From Modestobacter muralis (lineage in GTDB: Bacteria > Actinomycetota > Actinomycetes > Mycobacteriales > Geodermatophilaceae), in contig NZ_JAAGWH010000016.1 of the NCBI RefSeq assembly GCF_010682105.1, positions 1-51,911 on the forward strand: DNA of 51,911 nt, in the 5' to 3' direction. The notes beneath the pieces were generated by a model that made no database searches, was not told the DNA's origin, and saw only the letters and a list, made by a program, of their open reading frames with translations. Both the position numbers and the translations under genes were made by a program. Shown in pieces: positions 30,240-38,240 of the stretch (positions within the stretch are counted from its first letter, which is position 1; each line of letters begins with the position of its first letter).

Positions 30240-30620
30240 TCTGTCCCCGGGCGCCTCACGGCGTCCCGATGGGCGGCCATCCATCTACGCCTGCCGTTGC
30301 CGACAGGCTCAAGCGGTCTACCCGCAGGCTCGGGCGGGCAGCCCTCGAACGCCTGCGCAGGACGGCGGCGGACCGTCGTCCCTCTCGACCTTGCTCCGGG
30401 TGGGGTTTACCGAGCCACACCGGTCACCCGGTGTGCGGTGGTCTCTTACACCGCCGTTTCACCCTTACCAGTGCGAGCACTGGCGGTCTGTTCTCTGTGG
30501 CACTGTCCCGCGGGTCACCCCGGGTCGCTGTTAACGACCACCCTGCCCTGTGGAGCCCGGACGTTCCTCGGTGCCGGGGTCTCCCCCGCCAACGCGACCG
30601 CCCAGCCGACTCGTCCGTCG
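30212..30620 (-). ncRNA. rnpB: RNase P RNA (bacterial class A)
   Basis: Catalytic RNA subunit of RNase P, which matures tRNA 5' ends. On the minus strand the conserved regions appear in order: GAGGAACGTCCGGGCTCCAC with CAGGGCAG near the 5' end, CCAGAG/CACAGAGAACAGACCGCC and GGTAAGGGTGAAACGG in the middle, and GACAGAACCCGGCGTACAGG at the 3' end. The 5' GACGGACGAGTCGG and the 3' CCGACTCGTCCGTC pair as helix P1, fixing both ends to within a few bases. TAGGGT about 25 bp upstream, inside the end of the PIG-L gene, may be the -10. The element sits directly at its 3' end. Confidence 0.95.
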
Positions 30621-30647
30621 TGCGGGAGACCCTACGCGACTCCCGGC

Positions 30648-31370
30648 TCAGCCCCAGAAGAGATGGAAGCCGACCTGCCGGTCGCCGTCCTCGGTGAGGG
30701 TCGACATGTCGACCTGTCGACGTGCCTGCTCCTCGACCGGGTCGTCGGACAGCGCCTGCAGGTAGCAGCGGTGCTCGATCAGCGAGGCGACCGCGGCCTC
30801 GACCCCGGCGCTGACGTCCACCACGTGCGGCGGCGGGTACCCGACGGCGTGGACGGCGACGTACCGCACGCCCGACCACGGCTCCTCGGTCAGCTCCGGG
30901 AAGATCCACTCGTTGGCCGCGTCGGCGACCGCGTCGAGCACCGAGCGGGTCAGCGCCCGGTGGTCGGGTGAGTTGAGCGCGCCGGGGGTGACCTCGGGGG
31001 CGGTCCAGGTGTCCCCGCCGTGCATGGTGACCACCAGATCGGGCCGGTGCCTCCGGACGGCGCCGGCGAGGTCACGCCGCAGCTGCAGGTCGGCGACCAG
31101 GACCCCGTCACGGTGGTCCAGGAACTCGACCTCGCCCACCCCGACGACGGCGGCCGACCGGCGCTCCTCGTCCTCCCGCAGCGGCCCGGCCTCCGCGGGG
31201 GTCAGCCCGGCGATCCCGGCCTCCCCGCGGGTGGCGAGCAGGTAGTGCACCTCCTTGCCCGCCGCGGTCCAGACGGCGACCGCGGCGGCCGGGCCGTACT
31301 CGATGTCGTCGGGGTGGGCGGCGACGACCAGCGCGCGCTGCCAGTCGTCCGGGAACGGGGCGGGGGTCAT
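30648..31370 (-). CDS. PIG-L family deacetylase/hydrolase
   Basis: 240 residues from ATG 31370. LmbE/PIG-L motifs: VVAAHPDDIEYG near the N-terminus (zinc His and Asp), RGEAG, HRDG, and NSPDHRALTRSV with the second-shell Asp-His. In actinobacteria these are zinc hydrolases acting on N-acetyl-glucosamine-linked compounds such as mycothiol precursors or conjugates. The exact substrate cannot be read, and no mycothiol genes are adjacent. It ends 28 bp before the 5' end of rnpB. The long upstream open frame is antisense to the AsnC gene. Confidence 0.85.
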   Translation of the reverse strand: MTPAPFPDDWQRALVVAAHPDDIEYGPAAAVAVWTAAGKEVHYLLATRGEAGIAGLTPAEAGPLREDEERRSAAVVGVGEVEFLDHRDGVLVADLQLRRDLAGAVRRHRPDLVVTMHGGDTWTAPEVTPGALNSPDHRALTRSVLDAVADAANEWIFPELTEEPWSGVRYVAVHAVGYPPPHVVDVSAGVEAAVASLIEHRCYLQALSDDPVEEQARRQVDMSTLTEDGDRQVGFHLFWG

Positions 31371-31461
31371 GTCCGGAGTCTGCTCCGCTCCCGGAGGGCG
31401 GTCCGTGCACACCGGCCGGTGACCGACGACGGCGCCGGACGTGGGTCCGCGGACCGCGACG

Positions 31462-31497
31462 CGATCCTCCACGTGGGACCGGCGTGGTGGAGGATCG
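31462..31497. promoter_or_regulatory. Operator-like inverted repeat upstream of the AsnC-type gene
   Basis: Perfect 11-bp arms CGATCCTCCAC (31462-31472) and GTGGAGGATCG (31487-31497) with a 14-bp spacer. The right arm includes the ribosome-binding site. It is placed for autoregulation by the Lrp/AsnC protein and could also affect the divergent PIG-L gene. Confidence 0.6.
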
Positions 31498-31502
31498 TGT
31501 CC

Positions 31503-32501
31503 GTGATCGACAGCATCGACCGGCAGATCGTGCACGCGATGCAGGTCGACGGACGCGCCCCGTTCAGCCGGGTGGCCACGGTGCTCGGGGTGTCGGAGCA
31601 GACGGTGGCCCGCCGGTGGCGACGGCTGCGCGCCGACGGCGTCGTCCGGGTCCTGGGGCTGGCCACCCCGGACGCCACCGAGCCCAGCTGGCACATCCGG
31701 GTGCGGGTCCAGCCCGCCGCCGCGGGCGCGGTCGCGGACGCGCTGGCCCGCCGTCCCGACGTGTCCTGGGTGAGCCTCACCTCCGGTGGCGCGGAGATCA
31801 CCTGCTCGACCCGGCCGCGCACGCCGCGGCAGCGGGACGCGCTGCTGCTGGACCGGCTCCCCCGCACCGTGCAGGTCATCGACCTCAACGCCTTCTCGGT
31901 CCTGCACGCCTACGTGGGCGGCGACTACGAGTGGACCGCCTTCGAGGACCCGCTGACCGACGCGCAGATCGCCGCGCTCGACCAGGGCCCGGCCCGGACG
32001 GCGACCACCCCGCTGGCCCTGGACCCGGAGGACGAGGTGCTGTTCGCGGCCCTGGCCACCGACGGGCGGCTGAGCTACGCCGAGCTGGCCGGGGTCACCG
32101 GCTGGTCGGAGAGCCGGGTGGCCCGCCGGGTCGAGGCCCTCCGCGCGGCCGGGGCGCTGTACTTCGACCTGGAGATCGCCAACGAGCTGCTCGGCTACCC
32201 GGTCAGCGCGAACCTCTGGTTGGGCGTGGCCCCGGCCGACATCGCGCACGTCGGGGAGTCCCTGGCCCGGGAGCCGGAGACCGCGTTCGCCGCGGTGGTC
32301 ACCGGGCCGGCGAACCTGATGGTGTCGGTGACCTGCCGGGACACCGCGCACCTGTACCGCTTCCTCACCGAGCGGGTGGGGGCGCTGCCGGTGCGCACGC
32401 TGGAGACCTCGACGGTGCTGCGCCGGGTCAAGCAGGCCGGCAGCCTGATGGACGGTCCGCGGCTGACCGACCCCGAGCCCCCACCGGTCCGCGGCCGCTG
32501 A
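31503..32501 (+). CDS. Lrp/AsnC family regulator with two HTH-ligand modules
   Basis: About 332 residues. GTG 31503 has GGAGG 9 nt upstream; GTG 31497 is the alternative. First HTH: IDSIDRQIVHAMQVDGRAPFSRVATVLGVSEQTVARRWRRLRADGVVRVLGL. Second HTH: LDPEDEVLFAALATDGRLSYAELAGVTGWSESRVARRVEALRAAGALYFDLEI. Each is followed by an alpha-beta ligand domain segment (for example VTGPANLMVSVTCRDTAHLYRFLTERV). Such double Lrp proteins of about 330 residues are common in actinobacteria. Autoregulation through the upstream palindrome is likely. Effector unknown. Confidence 0.88.
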   Translation: MIDSIDRQIVHAMQVDGRAPFSRVATVLGVSEQTVARRWRRLRADGVVRVLGLATPDATEPSWHIRVRVQPAAAGAVADALARRPDVSWVSLTSGGAEITCSTRPRTPRQRDALLLDRLPRTVQVIDLNAFSVLHAYVGGDYEWTAFEDPLTDAQIAALDQGPARTATTPLALDPEDEVLFAALATDGRLSYAELAGVTGWSESRVARRVEALRAAGALYFDLEIANELLGYPVSANLWLGVAPADIAHVGESLAREPETAFAAVVTGPANLMVSVTCRDTAHLYRFLTERVGALPVRTLETSTVLRRVKQAGSLMDGPRLTDPEPPPVRGR

Positions 32502-32507
32502 ACCCCG

Positions 32508-32563
32508 CCGTCCGCCGTCCGCCGTCCGCCGTCGGCTGTCCGCCGTCCGCCGTCCGCCGTCCG
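32508..32563. repeat. Eight tandem copies of the heptamer CCGTCCG
   Basis: Eight 7-bp units, two of them with single changes (CCGTCGG at 32529 and CTGTCCG at 32536). It starts 6 bp after the AsnC stop. A simple-sequence repeat prone to slippage; no frame uses it. Confidence 0.92.
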
Positions 32564-32576
32564 GGCTCACCGTGCG

Positions 32577-32612
32577 TGCTCCTGGCTCACCTCCTGCGCT
32601 GAGCCAGGAGCA
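32577..32612. terminator. 13-bp stem hairpin between convergent genes
   Basis: Arms TGCTCCTGGCTCA (32577-32589) and TGAGCCAGGAGCA (32600-32612) around a 10-nt loop. It lies between the AsnC gene and the convergent DoxX-like gene and can terminate both. Confidence 0.8.
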
Positions 32613-32624
32613 AGGACGATCAGG

Positions 32625-32993
32625 TCACCTGATCCCGGACGGACGGGCGACCCGCAGCGCGGCGGCGACCATCGGGACCTGGAACGGGATGCGGGCGAGC
32701 GCGACCGCCAACTTGCCTGGCCGGTGGCGGGTGGCCCGCACCGTCTGCGCGTGCGCCGGCAGGACGCCGACCAGCAACGCGACGGCGGCCCACCCCCCGG
32801 CTCGGCGCGTGGCCGGGACGGCGAGCAGCGCGGCGGTGCCCAGCTCGACGACGCCGCTGCCGAGCACCCACGGGCGAGCCGGGCCCAGCTCGGGCGGGAT
32901 CATCCAGTCGTAGGTCTGCGGCCGCACCAGGTGGAACACCCCGGTCGCGGTCAGCGCCGCGGCCATGGTCAGCGCACGCACGTCGTCCCTCAT
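32625..32993 (-). CDS. DoxX-like small membrane protein
   Basis: 122 residues with four hydrophobic helices. The sequence ALTATGVFHLVRPQTYDWMIPPELGPARPWVLGSGVVELGTAALLAVPATRRAGGWAAVALLVGVLPAHAQTV follows the DoxX/DoxX-like pattern (H-L--P-----iP----p-r-w--gsGv-El--a--L--p-tRr-agw----L). Function unknown; relatives are tied to membrane redox. Start ATG 32993 lies 26 bp from the start of the divergent TauE gene, with a -10-like TACTGT 8 nt before the ATG. Confidence 0.8.
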   Translation of the reverse strand: MRDDVRALTMAAALTATGVFHLVRPQTYDWMIPPELGPARPWVLGSGVVELGTAALLAVPATRRAGGWAAVALLVGVLPAHAQTVRATRHRPGKLAVALARIPFQVPMVAAALRVARPSGIR

Positions 32994-33019
32994 GCCCGGC
33001 GACAGTAGGCTCGCCCGTT
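32994..33019. promoter_or_regulatory. 26-bp divergent promoter with overlapping -10 elements
   Basis: Only 26 bp separate the DoxX-like and TauE starts. TACTGT (minus strand, 33002-33007) and TAGGCT (plus strand, 33006-33011) each end 8 nt before their start codon and overlap by two bases. Both mRNAs are probably leaderless. Confidence 0.5.
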
Positions 33020-33775
33020 GTGTCAGCCACCGACCTCCTCATCGCCGCCGGGGTCGCCCTGCTCGCCGGCGGCATCAACTCCATCGCCGGAGGCGGCTCG
33101 CTGATCCTCTTCCCGGTGCTGGTCAGCCTGGGCCTGGGCACGGTCGCGGCGAACGTCACCAACTCCATCGCGCAGTGGCCCGGGTACATCGGCGGGGTCC
33201 TGGGCTTCCGCGCCGAGTACGGCGGCCAGCGCGCCCGGCTGATCCGCTTCGGGGTCACCGCGGTGCTCGGCGGCACGGTCGGCTCGGTGCTGCTGCTGAC
33301 GACACCGTCGGAGGCCTTCGACGCGGTCGTGCCGGTGCTGGTGTTCCTGGCCAGCGTCCTGCTGGCCTTCCAGCCGATGATCACCAAGCGGCTCAAGCGG
33401 CGGGACGGCGAGGGCCGCACCGGCGACCCGGCCTGGCTGTACGTCGCGCTGTTCCTGGCCACCGTCTACGGCGGCTACTTCGGCGGCGCGCTGGGCGTGA
33501 TCCTGGTCGGGGTGCTCGGCCTGGGACTGGGCCGGCTGAAGCTGGCCAATGCGATGAAGAGCGCGATCTCGCTGGTCACCGCGTCGGTCACCGTGGTCGT
33601 GTTCGGCATCTGGGGCCCGGTCGAGTGGGCCTACGTCGCGGTCTGCGCGCCGGCCGCCCTGATCGGCGGGTTCCTCGGCGCCAAGGTCGCCACCCGCATC
33701 CCGAGCACCCCGCTGCGGGTGCTCATCGTGGTCTTCGGCATCTCGGTCTCCGTCTACCTGTTCCTCCGCGGCTGA
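33020..33775 (+). CDS. Sulfite exporter TauE/SafE family protein
   Basis: 251 residues from GTG 33020, likely leaderless. Eight hydrophobic segments. The family's repeated motif is clear: LLAGGINSIAGGGSLILFPVLVSLGLGTVAANVTNSIAQWPG in the first half and ATVYGGYFGGALGVILVGVLGLGL...LKLANAMKSAISLVTASVT in the second. Members export sulfite, sulfonates or related anions; the substrate is not determinable. The next gene begins 8 bp downstream, so the two are probably co-transcribed. Confidence 0.9.
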   Translation: MSATDLLIAAGVALLAGGINSIAGGGSLILFPVLVSLGLGTVAANVTNSIAQWPGYIGGVLGFRAEYGGQRARLIRFGVTAVLGGTVGSVLLLTTPSEAFDAVVPVLVFLASVLLAFQPMITKRLKRRDGEGRTGDPAWLYVALFLATVYGGYFGGALGVILVGVLGLGLGRLKLANAMKSAISLVTASVTVVVFGIWGPVEWAYVAVCAPAALIGGFLGAKVATRIPSTPLRVLIVVFGISVSVYLFLRG

Positions 33776-33783
33776 CCGCGCCG

Positions 33784-35022
33784 GTGCCCGACGCACTCGC
33801 GCTGGTCCTCGCGGGCCTCCTGCTCGCCGCCACGCTCGCCGCGGCCGCCACCGACTCCCCGCGGCTGCCGCCCGCGCTGATCGCCGTCCCCGGTGCGCTG
33901 CTGCTCACCGCGCTGGGCGCCGTCGGCCGGGACGACGCCGGCGCGACCCTGCGGGAGGTCGGCCCGACCGTCGCCTTCCTGGTGGTCGTCCTGCTGCTGG
34001 CCGACCTCGCCGACCGGGAGGGGCTGTTCACCTGGTCGGCGGCGGTGACGGCGCGGCGGGCCGGGCGCTCGGCGCAGGGGCTGCTGGGCCGGGTGTTCCT
34101 GCTGGCGGCCGTGGTGACCGCGGTGCTGAGCCTGGACGCCACCGTCGTGCTGCTCACCCCGGTCGTGGTCGCGCTGGCCCGGCACATGCGGGTCCCCGTC
34201 GCGCCGCACGGCTACGCGGTCGGCCACCTGGCGAACTCGGCGTCCCTGCTGCTGCCGGTGTCGAACCTGACCAACCTGCTGGCGGTCGCGGCCACCGGGT
34301 TGTCGTTCCTGCACTTCGCCGGGTTGATGGTGCTGCCGCAGCTCGTCGTGCTGGCTCTGGAGTACCTGGTGCTGCGCCGGCTCTTCCGCGGCCAGCTGCG
34401 CCACGCCATCGACGCGCCCGCGGCCGAGGTGCCGCGCACGCCGGTGCTGGCGCTGGTCGTCGTGGGTGCCACGGTCGCGGGCTTCGCGCTGGTCTCCCTG
34501 ATCGGGGTCGGACCGGTGTGGCCGGCGACCGTGGGCGTCGTCGTCCTCGCCGGCCGCCAACTGGCCACCCGGCAGGTCGGCGTCCGGGGGCTGGTTCGAG
34601 CAGCCAACCTGCCCTTCGGGCTGTTCGTGCTCGGGCTGGCCGTGCTCGTGCTCGTGCTGCAGCAGCACGGCCTGGAGGCGCTGCTGGCCGACCTGCTGCC
34701 GGAGGGCCACGGGCTGCTGGCGCTGCTGGCCGTCGCCGGGATCGCCGCGGTGCTGGCCAACCTGGTCAACAACCTGCCCGCGACCCTGGCGCTGCTGCCG
34801 ATCGCCGCGGCCGGGGGCGTGCCGACGGTGCTGGCCGTGCTGATCGGGGTGAACGTCGGCCCGAACCTGACCTACGCCGGCTCGTTGGCCAACCTGCTGT
34901 GGCGCCGGGTCCTGGACGCGGACGCCCCCGGCGCCGCCCGGTTCAGCCTGGTCGGGTTGGCGACCGTGCCGCTGACCCTCGTCGGCGCCACCGCCGCGCT
35001 CTGGGTGGCCCTCCAGCTCTGA
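33784..35022 (+). CDS. SLC13/ArsB-NhaD type permease
   Basis: 412 residues from GTG 33784, 8 bp after the TauE stop. Eleven or so membrane helices in two repeats. Ion-transporter superfamily signatures: SLDATVVLLTPVVVALARHMRVP, HLANSASLLLPVSNLTNLLA and LANLVNNLPATLALLPIA, with N-N-L-P and S-N-L-T-N typical of ArsB/NhaD permeases. It may export arsenite or exchange Na+/H+; no arsR or arsC is nearby, so an arsenic role is doubtful. Convergent with nadA, with a copy of the GC-rich repeat between. Confidence 0.82.
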   Translation: MPDALALVLAGLLLAATLAAAATDSPRLPPALIAVPGALLLTALGAVGRDDAGATLREVGPTVAFLVVVLLLADLADREGLFTWSAAVTARRAGRSAQGLLGRVFLLAAVVTAVLSLDATVVLLTPVVVALARHMRVPVAPHGYAVGHLANSASLLLPVSNLTNLLAVAATGLSFLHFAGLMVLPQLVVLALEYLVLRRLFRGQLRHAIDAPAAEVPRTPVLALVVVGATVAGFALVSLIGVGPVWPATVGVVVLAGRQLATRQVGVRGLVRAANLPFGLFVLGLAVLVLVLQQHGLEALLADLLPEGHGLLALLAVAGIAAVLANLVNNLPATLALLPIAAAGGVPTVLAVLIGVNVGPNLTYAGSLANLLWRRVLDADAPGAARFSLVGLATVPLTLVGATAALWVALQL

Positions 35023-35052
35023 CGAAGGACCCGACTGCCCCCCACGACACGC

Positions 35053-35110
35053 GGCCCCCGCGCAGGGTCCCGCCGCGAGCTTGCGAGCGGTGGGGGGCGC
35101 GGGGGTCCTT
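35053..35110. repeat. Third copy of the GC-rich stop-adjacent repeat
   Basis: GGCCCCCGCGCAGGGTCCCG..., CGAGCTTGCGAGCGGTGGGGGG, ending GGGGGTCCTTT. It abuts the nadA stop codon, as copy 2 abuts the DUF2795 stop. Outer ends GGCCCCCGCGC and GCGCGGGGGTCC are complementary. It separates two convergent genes and likely terminates both. Confidence 0.85.
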
Positions 35111-36136
35111 TCACTCTCCGCCGCGGCCGGGGTCGCCGATGCTGATCATGGCCTCGACCGCGCGGCGGGCCCGGGCGGCGACGTCGGGGGCCACGTCGAT
35201 CGCCCCCTCGCCGGTGCGCAGGGTGTTCAGCAGCTTGGCCGGGGTGATCATCTTCATGTAGCGGCAGGCGGCCCGGGCGTTCATCGGGATGAAGTCGGTG
35301 GTGCCGTTGAGCGCGCGGAGCTGGTGCAGGATGCCGATCTCGGTGGCCACCAGCACCTGCGGCGCCCGGGTCGCCGACGCGGCCTCGGCCATGCCCCCGG
35401 TGGAGAGCACACGGGTGCGGTCGGCGGGCAGGTCACCGTGGCTGACCAGGTCCAGCACCGAGGTGGTGCACCCGCACTCGGGGTGCACCAGGATCTCCGC
35501 GTCGGGGTGCGCGGCGATCTGCGAGCGGACGTCGGCGGGGCTGATGCCGGCGTGCACGTGGCACTCCCCCGCCCAGATCGACATGTTCGCGCGGCCGGTG
35601 ACCCGCTTGACGTGCGCGCCGAGGAACTGGTCGGGCAGGAACAGGATCTCGCGGTCCTCGGGGATGGACCGGACGACGTCGGCGGCGTTGGAGCTGGTGC
35701 AGCAGATGTCGGTCTCGGCCTTCACCGCGGCGGTGGTGTTGACGTAGCTGACGACGACGGCGCCGGGGTGCTCGGCCTTCCACTCGCGCAGCTGCTCGGC
35801 GGTGATGCTGTCGGCCAGCGAGCAGCCGGCGGCGTGGTCGGGCAGCAGCACCGTCTTGTCCGGGGACAGGATCTTGGCGGTCTCCGCCATGAAGTGGACG
35901 CCGCAGAAGACGATCTCGCGGGCGTCGGTCTCCGCCGCGATCCGGGACAGGTGGAGGGAGTCCCCGGTGAAGTGGGCGACGTCCTGGATCTCGCGCACCT
36001 GGTAGTTGTGCGCCAGGACGACGGCGCCGCGGGCGTCGGCGAGCCGGCGGACCTCGGCGGCCCACACCTCGTACTCGGCGGCGCTCATGGAGCGCTCGTC
36101 CCCGACGAGGGACGGGGTGGGGACAGTGGCGGTCAT
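35111..36136 (-). CDS. nadA: Quinolinate synthase NadA
   Basis: 341 residues. Condenses iminoaspartate with dihydroxyacetone phosphate to quinolinate, the second step of de novo NAD synthesis, using a 4Fe-4S cluster. The three ligand cysteines are visible in [21 protein letters not shown] and [10 protein letters not shown]. Substrate-binding segments include [45 protein letters not shown] and [15 protein letters not shown]. Unusually for actinobacteria, nadB and nadC do not follow it. A GGACAC...GTGTCC inverted repeat lies just upstream (about 36160-36183). Confidence 0.97.
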   Translation of the reverse strand: MTATVPTPSLVGDERSMSAAEYEVWAAEVRRLADARGAVVLAHNYQVREIQDVAHFTGDSLHLSRIAAETDAREIVFCGVHFMAETAKILSPDKTVLLPDHAAGCSLADSITAEQLREWKAEHPGAVVVSYVNTTAAVKAETDICCTSSNAADVVRSIPEDREILFLPDQFLGAHVKRVTGRANMSIWAGECHVHAGISPADVRSQIAAHPDAEILVHPECGCTTSVLDLVSHGDLPADRTRVLSTGGMAEAASATRAPQVLVATEIGILHQLRALNGTTDFIPMNARAACRYMKMITPAKLLNTLRTGEGAIDVAPDVAARARRAVEAMISIGDPGRGGE

Positions 36137-36209
36137 GGGTGGCTCTCCAGCTGCTGGCAGGACACCGGTCGGTGCCAGTGTCCTCCGGGTGGACGGGGAG
36201 GCGGCGGGC

Positions 36210-37304
36210 TCAGCCCAGGTGTGAGGTGTCGTTGACCAGCCGGACGCTGGTGCGGCCGTCGGAGGACCAGGTGACCGTGGACAGCGACGCCGCCTCCAGG
36301 AACACCCGGTGCACCACGTCGTCGCCGACCCCGAGCCCGGCGGCCAGCAGCAGTTTGATCGGCATCATGTGGCTGACCAGGAGCACGGTCTTGCCGGCGT
36401 GCCGCTCGAGCACCCGGGCGCGGGCCCGGGCCACCCGGGTGGACACGTCGGTGACGGACTCGCCGCTGGGCGGGCGGACGTCGAGCGCGCCGGACCAGCG
36501 GCGGAAGGCCAGCGGGCTCTGCTGCTGCGCCTCGTCGGCGGTCAGCCCCTCCCACGCACCGAAGTCCAGCTCGCGCAGGTCGCCGTCCACCTCCACCGGG
36601 ACGCCGAGCACCTCCGCGGCGGCCTCGGCGGTCTGCCGGGTGCGTTGCAGCGGCGAGCAGACGATCACGTCGATGCCGCGGCCGGCCAGGTGCCGGGCGG
36701 CCGCCGCGGCGTCGGCGCGGCCGAGGTCGGACAGCGGCAGGTCGCTGCTGCCGGAGAACCGGCGCTCGGGGGTGTGCTCGGTGCGCCCGTGCCGCAGCAG
36801 GTGGGTGACCGTGGTGACCACCGGGGCCGGCTCGGTGACCGGCTGCAGGTCGTCCTCGACCACGACCGGCTCGGTGGCCAGGTCGCGGCGCACCGGGCGG
36901 CCGTCCATGGCGCTGTTGGCCAGGGCGTCGGCGGCACCGTTCTGCGCGCGCGGCACCCAGGTGTAGCGCACCGACCCGAGCTGGCGGGCGATGTCGCGGG
37001 CGGTGACCGCGAGCTTCTTCATGTCCGGGTGCTTGATCTGCCAGCGGCCCGACATCTGCTCGACGACCAGCTTGGAGTCCATCCGCACCTCGACGTCGGC
37101 GGTCGGGTCGAGGTCCAGCACCGCCTGCAGGCCGGCGACCAGCCCGCCGTACTCGGCGACGTTGTTGGTCGCCCGGCCGACGGACTCCGCCCGCTCGGCC
37201 AGCAGCCGCCCGGTCTCGGCGTCCCGCACGAGCGCGCCGTAACCGGCCGGCCCGGGGTTGCCGCGCGACCCGCCGTCGGCCTCGACGATGACCCGGCGGC
37301 TCAC
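36210..37304 (-). CDS. Bifunctional RNase H / histidine phosphatase (Rv2228c-like)
   Basis: 364 residues from GTG 37304. The N-terminal RNase HI domain (about 1-135) has the catalytic acids: [34 protein letters not shown] and NGAADALAN. It should cut RNA in RNA-DNA hybrids. The C-terminal histidine phosphatase domain (about 165-364) has [17 protein letters not shown], with second catalytic His in LLVSHMMPI. The mycobacterial homologue also has CobC-like alpha-ribazole phosphatase activity. Start overlaps the stop of the zinc ribbon gene by 4 nt, matching the Rv2229c-Rv2228c pair. Confidence 0.92.
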   Translation of the reverse strand: MSRRVIVEADGGSRGNPGPAGYGALVRDAETGRLLAERAESVGRATNNVAEYGGLVAGLQAVLDLDPTADVEVRMDSKLVVEQMSGRWQIKHPDMKKLAVTARDIARQLGSVRYTWVPRAQNGAADALANSAMDGRPVRRDLATEPVVVEDDLQPVTEPAPVVTTVTHLLRHGRTEHTPERRFSGSSDLPLSDLGRADAAAAARHLAGRGIDVIVCSPLQRTRQTAEAAAEVLGVPVEVDGDLRELDFGAWEGLTADEAQQQSPLAFRRWSGALDVRPPSGESVTDVSTRVARARARVLERHAGKTVLLVSHMMPIKLLLAAGLGVGDDVVHRVFLEAASLSTVTWSSDGRTSVRLVNDTSHLG

Positions 37305-38041
37305 AGCCCGGACTCGGCCGTGCGCACCAGGACCCGGTTGCAGTTCTCGCAGCGGAGCACGGTGTGCGGGTCGGCGTTGCGGTAGGAGGCCAGCTCGGTG
37401 CCGTAGAACTCGATCCGGCAGCCCTGGCAGCGGCGGGCCTTGAGCTCGGCGGCGCCGGTGCTGCCGGTCTGCGCGGCGACCCGGTCGTAGACCTTGAGCA
37501 GGTCGGCCGGGACGGTGCCGGCGACCTGGTCGCGCTTCGCCTGGTGCTGCTCGATGCCCTCGGCGATGACGGCGAGTGCTGCGTCGCGGGCCTGCTCGGC
37601 GCGCTCCTGGTCGCCCTGGGCCCCGGCGAGCCCGGCCTGCGCCTCGGCGAGCGTGCTGTCGGCGGCCTCGCGGCGCTCCATCAGCTCCAGCACCTGGTCC
37701 TCCAGGTCGCCCTGCCGCCGGGCGAGTGACTCCAGCTCGTGCTGCAGGCCGGTGATCTCCTTCGGGGTCGCCCCGCCGGAGTCGATCCGCTGCTGGTCGC
37801 GGGCCGCGCGCTGCCGCACCGTGTCGACGTCGCCCTCCAGCCGCTTCTGCTCGCGGTCGAGGTCGCGGACGACGGTCTCGGCCCGGACGACGTCGTCGGA
37901 CAGCGTCCGCTGCGCCTGGACGGCGGCCTCGACGGCGGCGAGCTCGGGAAGGGTGCGCTTGCGGTGGGTGAGCTGCGAGAGCGCGACGTCCTCCGCAGCG
38001 AGAGCCAGCAGCTTCTGCTGGTCGAAGTGGTCAGCCTGCAC
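37301..38041 (-). CDS. Coiled-coil protein with C4-type zinc ribbon (Rv2229c-like)
   Basis: 246 residues from GTG 38041. A long coiled coil (about 10-180, for example QKRLEGDVDTVRQRAARDQQRID) is followed by a zinc ribbon with CQGC and CENC (ARRCQGCRIEFY, VLRCENCNRVL). It pairs conservatively with the RNase H fusion gene and possibly acts in nucleic-acid handling; function is unproven. Preceded by a strong palindrome and the DNA end of the symporter operon. Confidence 0.9.
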   Translation of the reverse strand: MQADHFDQQKLLALAAEDVALSQLTHRKRTLPELAAVEAAVQAQRTLSDDVVRAETVVRDLDREQKRLEGDVDTVRQRAARDQQRIDSGGATPKEITGLQHELESLARRQGDLEDQVLELMERREAADSTLAEAQAGLAGAQGDQERAEQARDAALAVIAEGIEQHQAKRDQVAGTVPADLLKVYDRVAAQTGSTGAAELKARRCQGCRIEFYGTELASYRNADPHTVLRCENCNRVLVRTAESGL

Positions 38042-38140
38042 GCGGTCAACCTACCCGCGGCCGGCCGGTCCCCGGACCACGCCGGCCCGTCGTCCCGCCC
38101 GGGTGCGGCCACGCCGTCCCGTCGTCCGGCCCGAGGTGAG

Positions 38141-38198
38141 GCCACCCCGCCGACGGTCTGGCCGCGTCGCACCCCGGCCGGACCGTCGGCGGGGTGGC
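38141..38198. terminator. 23-nt inverted repeat hairpin
   Basis: Two 23-nt arms (38141-38163 and 38176-38198) pair with a single G-U type mismatch around a 12-nt loop. Each contains CCGACGGTC / GACCGTCGG. It lies just past the stop of the symporter gene on the minus strand (38241) and before the zinc ribbon gene, so it is a strong operon terminator. Confidence 0.85.
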
Positions 38199-38240
38199 TG
38201 GACCCCGCCCGGTCCGCGGTGGGACCGGGCGGGGCGCAGC

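Noticed and set aside
30132-30971. Plus-strand frames across rnpB
   Set aside because: The region is RNase P RNA with all conserved regions in order; open frames there are by-products of GC content.
33784-35022. Arsenic resistance operon (ArsB call for the permease)
   Set aside because: No arsR, arsC or other ars gene is near; kept as a general SLC13/ArsB-NhaD permease.
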